Source: Oidiodendron maius Zn (Eukaryota; Ascomycota; Leotiomycetes; Myxotrichaceae). Taken from it: 64,000 nucleotides of DNA. This document shows positions 1 to 8,229 of the stretch, piece after piece; positions within the stretch are counted from its first letter, which is position 1; each line of letters begins with the position of its first letter. The translations under genes were made by a program, and so were the position numbers. The DNA lies in the NCBI GenBank assembly GCA_000827325.1, contig KN832870.1, positions 4,278,001 through 4,342,000 of the forward strand. Direction: 5' to 3'. The notes below the pieces were generated by a model. That model ran no database searches. It saw only the letters and a program-made list of their open reading frames with translations, and was not told the DNA's origin.

Positions 1-694
1 TGGTGAGTAACTATTTCTCCGTACTTCATTGATGCTCTATCTTGTGCGAGCTATTTTAATATTCACTTGACCAGGATCTACGTTCTAACTATATTCTAGG
101 ATGCATTTATTTCAGCTTGGGTAAAGGATTCTTTTTATCTCTCGCAACTATGGAGGTGACTTTATGTGAGCGAAGCCTTATTGATCAGGCCGTAACTAGT
201 ACAGGACAACGCATTTCCTGTGGTCGCCTCCGATGACTACGGCGTTTGAAGACCTTGCAACGTCATTCGTAAGCGCTTGAACTAGGAAAATCCAGCAGTT
301 CTTCCCTCATAAAGTCCCACTGTTGTAGCTGTAATGACACGTATATGGCTTTATGTCTGCAGCGTTCTCAGCGCCAAGCGGTTAATACAAAGGTTGAAGA
401 CAGAGAGAAAAGGTAACGCCAAAGTTTAAGGCCACATATCGACCATGAAGCGGCGAATTTGTCACTTGACCTTGCCGAAAACGTAACTGCCGAAAACATA
501 TCTCCAGTCACAATATCATGGCGTCACGTGGCAGGGCGTACCGACCCCATTATGTAATCACATAGACCCCTTTTCTACAAGTACACGCGCTCTCAGCTTC
601 CTGTTCTATCTTCCTCGTGTTACAGTACAGTACGCCTTGTATCTAGAATCAATATACATATTCGTCCAAACCCTCACATGGGGATGAACGTGTC
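1..694. other. Ordinary-composition flank without a recognisable gene
   Basis: This stretch has near-balanced base composition and does not show the TpA-rich look of the rest of the window, so it seems to lie outside the RIP-affected block. I find no protein I recognise. Two lone units of the 15-bp repeat described at 695-816 occur at about 473-507. A CACGTG palindrome lies at 525-530 and a pyrimidine-rich run at about 596-620, which could belong to a promoter, but no convincing coding region follows. It may be intergenic DNA or the end of a gene lying to the left. Confidence 0.4.
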
Positions 695-816
695 TGCCGA
701 AATCGTGCCTGCCGAATCCGTACCTGCCAAAACAATATCTGCCGAAATCGTGTCTGCCGAAATCCGAACCTGCCAAAAACATATCTGCCAGAAACATATC
801 TGCCAAAAATATCGCC
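695..816 (+). repeat. 15-bp minisatellite, about 8 units
   Basis: Eight imperfect units of about 15 bp follow one another, each starting TGCC and mostly followed by GAAA or AAAA (for example TGCCGAAATCGTGCC). Two more units lie at 473-507. Because 15 is a multiple of three and the unit lacks stops in most frames, one plus-strand and three minus-strand frames stay open across it. The minus frames give five-residue periodic peptides (SADTI/SADIV and FGRHD/FGRYC types) that look like pentapeptide repeats. The open frames are most simply a by-product of the repeat, so I do not call a gene here. Confidence 0.75.
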
Positions 817-1355
817 TACTAACCTGTCTCCCTGTAGCCACAGCTGTCGGAGCATGTTGCTCTGCAGAGAGCGAAATTGCTTGGCGCAGGACCAAGGATT
901 TATTACATACATATGTATATAAAACTGCCTCAGGCCTAAAATTCCAGCAGGCACACTCACATGTCTAGGCAACAACGGTGGTTACAGCCTTCTTGATGGT
1001 GCTGGTAGACTAGCCCTCTGAATTCATAATCGGACAACCTTATTTCAACCCTGACTATTATAGCCAGCTTGGAATTTTTATTTCAATTATCGCTATTGAA
1101 CCTGCATTCGCAATGAAAAGCTACAAAAAGCTTACTAGCAAGCAGTATATTTGCCTTATAAATTTGTATCCAGGGAAATCATTAGATCCTATTATATATC
1201 ATCTAATACTAGTAGCTCTTAATATATCGCTAGAATATAATACTCTTTCTTATAAGTAGAAGAAATATAATAGCTCTATTAATATAACTTATAATAATAC
1301 TAGCCTTAAAGTTACTTATAATCTAGTAGTAGTACTTTAATTCTTATAATATTTT
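817..1355. other. Transition into the AT-rich block, no gene seen
   Basis: From 817 to about 1130 the sequence is still of mixed composition. From about 1140 it becomes TpA-rich and CpA-poor, as expected after RIP. I see no domain in any frame. The 14 bp at 1356-1369 form the left target duplication of the LINE that follows, so this AT-rich DNA continued directly into 2461 before that insertion. Confidence 0.5.
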
Positions 1356-1369
1356 AATAGCTTAAAGGT
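1356..1369 (+). repeat. Left target-site duplication of LINE copy A
   Basis: AATAGCTTAAAGGT here is repeated exactly at 2447-2460, right after the (TAA)n tail of the LINE. A perfect 14-bp direct repeat at both ends is the normal footprint of target-primed reverse transcription. Confidence 0.9.
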
Positions 1370-2446
1370 GCATGAACCCAGCGAGGCAGGGGCGAACCCT
1401 AGGGGTATCGCCAACCACCTTAGCACAGCGCAGTCTGACTGCCTCCGTACAGTAACTGGAGGATATCGTGCAACCCAGATTCGACACCTCGAGGTCGAAG
1501 CAGCCACCCCACCAATCCATATATACCTCAACAAGAGAGTTGCAGAATTTGAGTCAAGGCTCGAATACACAGGCATGGCCAAGAAGGTGTGTAGTGCCTG
1601 CGCTGCAGTGGCGTCCTGCCTCCGACAGTAGAGGACAAGAATCAGGCCGGTAGGACTGCAACTCCTGCCTAAGGGAGGAGAACAGAAGGCAAAGTGGGCA
1701 AGCAGGTAGTGCACTAAGGGGGAGCTGATAACAGATGAAGCAGTAGAGAGGGACTGGAGACTATAGTAGGAAGGTAAGGTCGAGATACAGGCGAGGTCCC
1801 AGGGAGGACCTAGTATAGAACCGGCAGATATAGACCCTGAATTTAAAGGGAAGAAGGCACTCCAGAAACACTAGGGCCTCAAGAAGCATAAAAGCTCCCT
1901 TCTTATATAGATCCGTACAGGCAAGATAGGGCTCCAAGCATTCCTGTTCTAGTGAAGGGTCCTAGAAGTGAACATACCGCTCTATCGCTGCAGCATTACA
2001 GGGGAAACGCCAGCCTATATAGTCCTCTATTATCTAGAACTATAACAAGAGAGAGAGGAGCTCCAGAGGGCCCTCCTACTGTACCCCCTTTGAACCACCC
2101 GCGACTTTATAGCAGTAACGGTAGACCCAGCCTATACAGGGACAGTGGTAAGGTGGCTGCTAGCTACTGGCCGCCTCCTTGAGTTCCAGCAAGCCTGCAG
2201 GTATACAGCAATCCAGGACCAGGAGGAGGAGGAGGAAGAAAGGGGGCTATAGAGGCTCTAGATAGTATTATATAGTCGGTAGTAAGACCGGCTAAGTAGT
2301 AGCAAGGACCAGGCAAAGACGCTTCATATATATAGGGACCAATATATAAGGGTTTTGTCCAGCCTTAAGGAGCATGGTTTACCTTATAATATTTCTAGTA
2401 GAGGTTCTATAGCTAGATAGCTAAACAGAGTATTAATAATAATAAT
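1370..2446 (+). mobile_element. LINE copy A: 5'-truncated Tad-like element, 3' part of ORF2
   Basis: This is the 3' end of a non-LTR retrotransposon. The plus frame from about 1370 reads through the segment that follows the reverse transcriptase, with CLRTVTGGYRAT, LEVEAATPPIHIYLN and a long coding run to about 1631. Further on come pieces typical of the fungal LINE C-terminus: SSLLIQIRTGKIGL near 1890-1930 and WLLATGRLLEFQQAR near 2158-2200. The 3' end is a TAA repeat at about 2432-2446. Exact 14-bp duplications flank it at 1356-1369 and 2447-2460, so it is one short insertion that was truncated at its 5' end. Few RIP-type changes are visible, unlike copies B (3485-4507) and C (63009-64000). 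Several stops interrupt the C-terminal half. The clade (Tad/I-like) is my judgement from motif style and the TAA tail. Confidence 0.85.
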
Positions 2447-2460
2447 AATAGCTTAAAGGT
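2447..2460 (+). repeat. Right target-site duplication of LINE copy A
   Basis: Exact second copy of the 14-bp word at 1356-1369. The following 223 bp (2461-2683) are AT-rich target DNA with no recognisable content. Confidence 0.9.
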
Positions 2461-2683
2461 CTTCTAGATTAATATAGTTAATATAAATCAAGAGAATAAA
2501 AAGAAGAAATTGAAACAAATTCCCTTTATATATAATATTTATATAATAGTAAAGTTAGTCCTTATTTAACTAGATTCTAGCTTCTAAAGAATTATAGTTA
2601 TATTTAATCTTAAATAGAAATAATATAGATATATAGATTATAATTAGAAATTAAAGTAAAACTTAGTTATATTAGCTATTAAG

Positions 2684-2696
2684 TAATATAGAAATA
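2684..2696 (+). repeat. Left target-site duplication of the SINE
   Basis: TAATATAGAAATA here is repeated exactly at 3410-3422. The word ends one base before the first base of the tRNA-like acceptor stem, which fixes the 5' end of the SINE at 2697. Confidence 0.9.
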
Positions 2697-2820
2697 GCCT
2701 GGATAGTGTAGTGGTCGTGTGCCTAGGTCCCAAAAGTTATTATTGAACCTAATAGGTCTTGCCTACCCTATTTAAACCTGTGATATAAGGGATATTGGTT
2801 TGAATCCAGCTCTAGGCACC
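2697..2820 (+). promoter_or_regulatory. tRNA-like head with pol III A and B boxes
   Basis: GCCTGGA (2697-2703) can pair with TCTAGGC (2811-2817), giving a 7-bp acceptor stem with one G-U pair, followed by ACC. The A box TAGTGTAGTGG (2704-2714) fits TRGYNNARNNG. The B box GGTTTGAATCC (2797-2807) matches GGTTCGANTCC except for one C-to-T change. The T stem ATTGG/CCAGC pairs at four of five positions. The two boxes lie about 80 bp apart, some 45 bp more than in an intronless tRNA, so the original tRNA either had an intron or gained an insertion. The D stem would rely on G-U pairs and I cannot place an anticodon stem, so this is not a working tRNA gene. Confidence 0.7.
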
Positions 2821-2889
2821 TCTTCTGTTGCCTCCCAGAAGATGACTAGCTGGTTTATCTAGAACTGCTCCCCCTAGGCCTAGCTTGAA

Positions 2890-3000
2890 CCCGGATTCTG
2901 CTCCCGGTTATCACAGCGGCGGTTTTTGCCTAACCAAGAACCTTGGCCCTGGCTTCTGCTCCTGGATACTACAGCAGCAGTCGCCTAACCGAGAACCTGG
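2890..3000 (+). repeat. Tandem duplication inside the SINE body
   Basis: Two adjoining copies, 2890-2946 (57 bp) and 2947-3000 (54 bp), share TTCTGCTCC, GCCTAACC and GAACC blocks in the same order. The first copy contains a run of five T (2923-2927) where the second has TC; such a run could end polymerase III transcription early. Confidence 0.75.
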
Positions 3001-3409
3001 GCAAAACCCTACCTTTCTAGAGGGGTGAGCCTCTAGAAACGATAAAGACTAAATCATTGATATGTGACCAAAGAGCTTAAGACTAGGGTAATAGGGCCCT
3101 ACAACCGCAACCAATCAAGTAGCGAAGCAATCAGCCCCTAGAGGCTGTCTAGGAACAGAACTAAGTGAGAGATAGGGCTAGACACTAGAGGTAGGGATAG
3201 TAGTCTAATCCCAGGGAGAAGGAGGAAGTTTAGTTCAGAGTTGCTACTAGACAAGTTTACCTAGGCCTCCCGATTATTTGCCTGTATTACAAGGGGGTAT
3301 ATATATCAGTAAGGATTCTTCCAAGAGGTTGTATTAGCCTTTATATATAGGATATTATTATATAGAAGTACTGTAGCTTAGCTATTATAGAGGATAATAA
3401 TAATAATAA

Positions 3410-3422
3410 TAATATAGAAATA
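3410..3422 (+). repeat. Right target-site duplication of the SINE
   Basis: Exact second copy of the 13-bp word at 2684-2696, placed directly after the TAA tail. Confidence 0.9.
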
Positions 3423-3484
3423 ACTAAAGAGTTTAGACTATAGAATATAATATTTATTATATATCTATTTATATAATAATATAT

Positions 3485-4507
3485 ATTATTATTATTATTA
3501 ATATTCTATTTAGTTATTTAGCTATAGAACCTTTATTAGAAATATTATAAGATAAACTATATCTTTTAAAGTTAGATAAAACCTTTATATATTAGTCTTT
3601 ATATATATAAAGTATCTTTATCTAGTCTTTATTACTATTTAGCTAGTTTTATTACTAACTATATAATACTATCTAGAGTCTTTATAGCTTTCTTTCTTTC
3701 TTTTTCTTTTAGTTTTAGATTATTATATATCTATAAGCTTACTAGAACTTAAAGAGATAATTAGTAACTAATAGCTACTTTATTATTATTTCTATATAGA
3801 CTAGATCTATTATTATTACTATAAAGTTATAGATAATTTAAAGAGAATATAATAAAAAGACTCTTTAAAGCTTCTTTTTCTTTTATTATAGTTCTAGATA
3901 ATAAAGGACTATATAGACTAGTATTTCCTCTATAATATTATAGTAATAAAGTAGTATATTTATTTCTAGAATCTTTTATTAGAATAGAAATATTTAAAGC
4001 TTTACTTTATTTATATAGATTTATATAAAAAGAGAGCTTTTATACTTCTTAAAGCTTTAATATTTCTAGAGTATTTTCTTTCCTTTAAATTTAAAGTCTA
4101 TATCTATTAATTCTATACTAGATTCTTTCTAGAACTTTATTTATATTTTAACTTTACTTTTCTATTATAGTCTTTAGTCTCTCTTTATTACTTTATCTAT
4201 TATTAGTTTCTCTTTAATATACTATTTATTTATTTACTTTATTTTCTATTCTCTTTTCTTAAATAGAAGTTATAGTTTTATTAGTCTAATTCTTATTCTT
4301 TACTATTAGAGATAAGTTATTATTATAATATAGATATTATATATCTTTTTAGCTATATCTATATATTTAAGCTTTAATTTAAATTCTATAACTTTCTTAT
4401 TAAAGTATATATAGATTAATAGAATAATTACTTTAATCTTAAAGTATTAGATTTAAGTTATATAGTATTTTCTAGTTATTATATAAAGATAGTTAGATTA
4501 TATTATA
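3485..4507 (-). mobile_element. LINE copy B: 3' part, heavily RIPped, minus strand
   Basis: Read on the minus strand this aligns base for base with LINE copy A, from about position 1424 of copy A to its TAA tail. The tail appears on the plus strand as TATTATTATTATTATTAA at about 3485-3502. The differences are almost all C-to-T or G-to-A: the copy A word CAGTCTGACTGCC is here TAATCTAACTATC. The same sequence recurs at 63009-64000 with fewer changes. Homology stops abruptly near 4507, in the middle of the LINE coding region. It resumes at 43850 with the part of the LINE that should come next, so this is one half of a LINE split by the 39-kb element between them. Confidence 0.85.
4504..4507 (+). 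repeat. Left target duplication of the 39-kb element
   Basis: If the split LINE is compared with copy A, the parsimonious target duplication is TATA, here and at 43850-43853. A longer shared word, TATAATAT, is present at 4504-4511 and 43845-43852, so the exact boundary may lie up to four bases further in on each side. Confidence 0.5.
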
Positions 4508-4986
4508 ATATGTTGAAGTACTCCAGTTTGGGCTGCCGAATTCAGCAGCTTTGGTCACTGTTTTAAGCAGCCTTAACCGCTCGCTAAACCAACTCACTGC
4601 TTATGTGCTCGAATCTGCTGCCCTTTCAACTAAACAAGGGTAACCCAAATACAACATCTAGAATTGGATTCCCTTCTCTTATCAGTCATGGCAGGCCCTA
4701 CCTGCCTCTGCCCTAGTAGCCAGCCATCTAGGCATAAGTACTCCTATTCTCCTCCTGCCACCCTCTACTACTTGCGACTGTTGAATCTCCTCCTTTCAAC
4801 ACTCTTTTCCATACAGCACTATCTCTACCCCTTCGTTCTCGTCTTATCCTCCCGGCCTCTCCCCTAAGGAAAGCAAGGCCTAGTGCCTGCTTACAGTCTT
4901 TGTAGCATTTCATCTTTATTATTCTATCGAAGTCTATCCACCATTCCCACTTACTGCCCTAAACCCTTGATAGAACTATAGTACCC
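4508..4986 (+). promoter_or_regulatory. Left end and presumed promoter of the captain relic
   Basis: This 479-bp leader has balanced composition and few RIP-type changes. A long pyrimidine-rich tract runs from about 4740 to 4865, as is common upstream of fungal start codons. One half of a possible terminal inverted repeat (AGTACTCCAG) lies at 4517-4526. The small open frames here (about 4664-4867 plus, 4728-4913 minus) show no recognisable content. Confidence 0.4.
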
Positions 4987-7777
4987 ATGATCTAGATCCT
5001 AGTAGAGGATACCCTTAAGACTATTCGAAACGCTATCAAAAAGCATATCGATACCAACCAAATACTGAAAGAGAGGGAGAAGAAGGAGCTTAGTAGAGAA
5101 GATTATCGGGCTATAGAGGTCGACTTGAACAACAAACCGTTCCTAGCCCTGATCGATATAGATAACACTAAAGCTAGTATATACTATATCAGACGGAAAT
5201 TTATCAGGTATATATACAAGATCTCAGTTGGCTGGTTAGGCTGGCTTAACAATAGACTAGGTTCTGTAACTATAGTTATCTGGGGTATTGGCGCTTAGCT
5301 ATCCTTATATAGAACTGTAATAAGGGAAGGATGATATCCTTCCTCCACTGGATCTGCTAGACCTATATAGCAAAGAAGCAGAAGAGGGTAAAGAAGAAAT
5401 CAGTCAACTAGTACTAGCGAGATTTCAAGATGCTCTATTGCTGTATCAATGGTGTATATATAGATACAAACGATAAAGACAAGGTTATTAAGGTTTGTTT
5501 ATCCTTAAGCTGCTCTAATATCGGATACTGATCCTACAACTAAAGTATATCAATAGTACACTAAAAGTCAAGTTTAACCTCGATACTATATCCAAGCTAA
5601 AGCCAGTAGCCGGGCTAGACAACCTCCTCCTGCTCCTAACCTAACTCTAGGCCCGAGACAAATCTATCTTTCCAACCAAGGACGATCGATACAACGTCAC
5701 GACTGTTATACTCTTTCAGGCCTATATAGGCAGTTAACCAGTAGAGTTTGTCTATATATTGAAGGGCAAAGCCAGCCAAGACCCTCTCGGTGAAGCAGAA
5801 GAGGCTAACAACAAGCGCCCTTGTAAGAGAGGAGATAAAGATAATAGCCTCTAGTATAATGACGATAGCGATGCTAGCAATAGTCCTGATTATAACGACA
5901 ATATCGATTATGATAAGGACAACAAGGAGGATAGGGGAGACGACGCTGTCGCCAATGATGACCGTTCTGACCGGAATACGGACGAGAGCGCTGACCATAA
6001 CAGCGGCTATAACAGCAACAAGGCAGATACACCTATAACAGAAGGCGGCAACAATTGTTGCACTATAGAGGCCGATTGGCTGGGCAAGCCTAGACAACAG
6101 GACTGCAACGCTACGGACATCGATGAGTTTAGGGAGCTGATACGGAAGTATAAAGTGCTTTGTTATGAAGATATCTGCCTCTGGGTTGTCCGGAACCCAA
6201 GAAGGGGGGAGAGGGACGTCTTGGCGATAGAGGTCCACCTGCATCATTACAAGGAGATGGATAACAAGCCCAAACCGTACACTGCTCTCAAATATATACC
6301 CTAAGCCAGGCTAACCCCTATTTATAGCATAACCTTCCTATTCCAGGAGAACATTCTCCCTATCCTCTGCCCGATCTCCTATATCCTGACATACGCGATC
6401 CGCGATAACGCAATCCTGGTTAACGGTTACACCTCCGCCAAGCCCTTCTTCATGATAAACCTGCAAGGTCAGGGGATAAGGGCGATAAAGGTGTATTAGA
6501 AGCTGGAGTGGCTCAAGCGACTAGTCTTTTGAAAGCCTATCCAGCCTACAGGCTGCTGGGTGAAGTCAAAGATGGAACCGATACTTTACTCGGTATACAC
6601 CTTTTATATCAACAGGCTTAGGATAGATACTGGCTTTAAAGACAAGCTGACTAGCTATTGCTTCTACTGAGGTACTGTAAACACAATCAACAGTAAGTAG
6701 CATGTCCACCTTTCCCTCTCTCTCTGCTAATATACTGCTGTTGTAGGTATAGCCTCTAATGCTATACATGACCAGGTTATACAGCACGATCCCTTTATAG
6801 GAGTCTTTAATGGGGCCTATATTAATGGAAATGTCCGATTTAACGTACAAGACGCGTTCCTCAAGAGCGACATCTCCGATGATAGGCTGACCTGGGCCTT
6901 TACCTATATGAGCATTTGGTGCAACCCAGGTGCCCCGGAAGCAGTCCCTATAGAGCTAATGGACAAGCTCCTGGCTATACAACCAGGTATAGTGGAACTC
7001 GACCGCCAGTTCAGAGAATCATGTATATGACTCAGGTAAGAGTATAGGGCAATCAAGCAGGCTCCGAAGCAGAAGCAGAAAGAGCATAAAGAGCTTGGCA
7101 AGCAACTAAAGAATATAACAAAGAGCTTCAGGGCTAAGATTGAAACCGCAAATAGAAAGGCCTATTTCTATCATATATATAACGAAATAATAAAGAGGCA
7201 GCTATAGAGGCACTTGGATAAGGCTATAATAGAAGAGGAGGCAGAAGATCCCGAGCCTACTCTAGAACATCAACTTACAGAACGGATACTAGTATAGCAA
7301 TTACTCTATAATCTCTCTAAAGACTTGAGCCCTTAAGACATTATTGCCCGGAAGATACTTGCTATTAATACTATAATAGCACTTGCCTCTTGATAAGAAC
7401 TTCAGACTTGCAAACTATAATCGAAACCAGTCTATAAGGATCCAATCAAGAAAGTATCTCCTACTCCCTCTCTTTCCCTAGATCCCTTCCTCTAGCTAGA
7501 CAAGTTTCTGCTTATCTTAGGTAAGACCTAATATATTTTCTATATTAGGAATAAGCAGTATTTGTATAACTAACAGACTTGTACCTTTAAATATATTTCT
7601 TATATATAGGACTATATTAAGAATGTCTATCTGAAGTACCTAGACTAGCTGATATCTTGTAATCATCCTCTGTATAAGGTACAGGGACTGGTCCTTAATA
7701 GTGTAATGCTTTTTAAACATTATATAGTGACTGTTTATAAGATCAATCTCCGACTATAAAAGTTGATCCTCTATTAA
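4987..7777 (+). pseudogene. DUF3435 tyrosine recombinase (Starship captain-like), decayed
   Basis: A site-specific recombinase of the DUF3435 family, known as the captain enzyme that inserts Starship transposons. The ATG at 4987 opens a frame reading EDTLKTIRNAIKKHIDTN. Next come GKASQDPLGEAEE near 5764-5805, an Asp/Asn-rich linker (about 5840-6030) and the strongly conserved block LCYEDICLWVVRNP (about 6155-6200). ILPILCPISYILTYAIRDN follows near 6353-6409, then RIDTGFKDKLTSYC and ARNA-type spacing into AYINGNVRFNVQDAF (about 6815-6860). A C-terminal zinc-finger-like part (CNHPLYKVQGLVLNSVMLFK) ends near 7745. An intron at 6693-6746 (54 bp, GTAAGT..TAG) splits the core domain. The active-site tyrosine codon (6818-6820) survives, but the first conserved arginine position is a stop (5735-5737) and the second arginine box reads Y-stop (about 6668-6673). 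Further stops occur, so it cannot make enzyme. Confidence 0.85.
6693..6746 (+). other. Intron in the captain relic
   Basis: GTAAGT at the 5' end, a CTAAT branch-like motif near 6727 and TAG at the 3' end. Removing these 54 bases joins NTIN to SIASNAIHDQV in one frame, which fits the family order at this point. The splice signals have survived although the coding sequence has decayed. Confidence 0.75.
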
Positions 7778-8229
7778 TTTTGTTAATAAAGGTTATATAT
7801 GTTTAGTATATCTTGCCTAAGTATCCAGATAGTATTTGGAATATAGAAATATATAGAGGAACAATTTTCTAGACTACTATATAAAGATAATAGGGGTATA
7901 TATACTCTAGTAGGTGGCTACTTTAGTGACAAGGCAGTATCGGATAATGTACAACAAAAATTTAACGATAGCTAGATACTAGCCCCTTACTAAGTATAGA
8001 TACTAAGTAGGAATAATATATACAGATAGTATACTAGTAATATATAAGGGTGATATATAAGGGTAATATATAAGGGTAATAATAACAAACCTTAGTAGAG
8101 TTGCAGAAGAGCAATATATTATCAAATCTATTCTCTATAGGTTATATCTAATAGCAGGAAATAGTATTATCTTTTAATCCTTAATCCTTATAGCGACCTC
8201 TGGCCTAGAACTTATAGCAGCCTTTAAAA
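7778..8229. other. Spacer between captain and DUF3723 relics
   Basis: No coding content is recognised. At 8042-8080 a 13-bp unit of the form TATATAAGGGTRA occurs three times. The same unit recurs in inverted orientation at about 10665-10690, just past the DUF3723 relic. Confidence 0.4.
8042..8080 (+). repeat. Three copies of a TATATAAGGGTAA unit
   Basis: Three near-identical 13-bp units in tandem. Reverse-complement units (TATATTACCCTTA) lie at about 10665-10690 with looser variants to about 10735, so the two arrays face each other across the DUF3723 relic. Confidence 0.6.

Larger units (their letters stand above)
2697..3409 (+). mobile_element. tRNA-derived SINE, 713 bp, with TAA tail
   Basis: A self-contained insertion bounded by perfect 13-bp direct repeats. 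It starts exactly at a tRNA-like head (2697-2820) with a polymerase III A box and B box. Next comes a GC-richer body holding a tandem duplication (2890-3000), then an AT-rich 3' part and a TAA repeat at about 3394-3409. It encodes no protein I can see, so it would depend on another element's reverse transcriptase. The last 100 bp or so resemble the 3' end of LINE copy A, which suggests that LINE family as partner. It is less RIP-altered than the DNA it sits in. At 713 bp it is long for a SINE. I do not recognise it as a named family. Confidence 0.8.

Noticed and set aside
606-975. Overlapping open frames as a pentapeptide-repeat protein gene
   Set aside because: All follow from a 15-bp unit without stops. 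No frame continues into recognisable coding sequence, and two strands cannot both be the gene.
1337-1714. Minus-strand 125-codon open frame
   Set aside because: It is the opposite strand of LINE copy A, whose plus frame carries the LINE motifs. Similar minus-frame words in copies B and C only reflect that homology.
2697-2820. A working intron-containing tRNA gene
   Set aside because: The D stem needs several G-U pairs, no anticodon stem can be placed, the B box is mutated, and the unit is part of a larger insertion with target duplications.
5636-6247. Minus-strand 203-codon open frame, the longest in the window
   Set aside because: It is antisense to the captain relic. The plus strand carries DUF3435 blocks, and the hydrophobic minus peptide is an effect of the Asp/Asn-rich linker read backwards.
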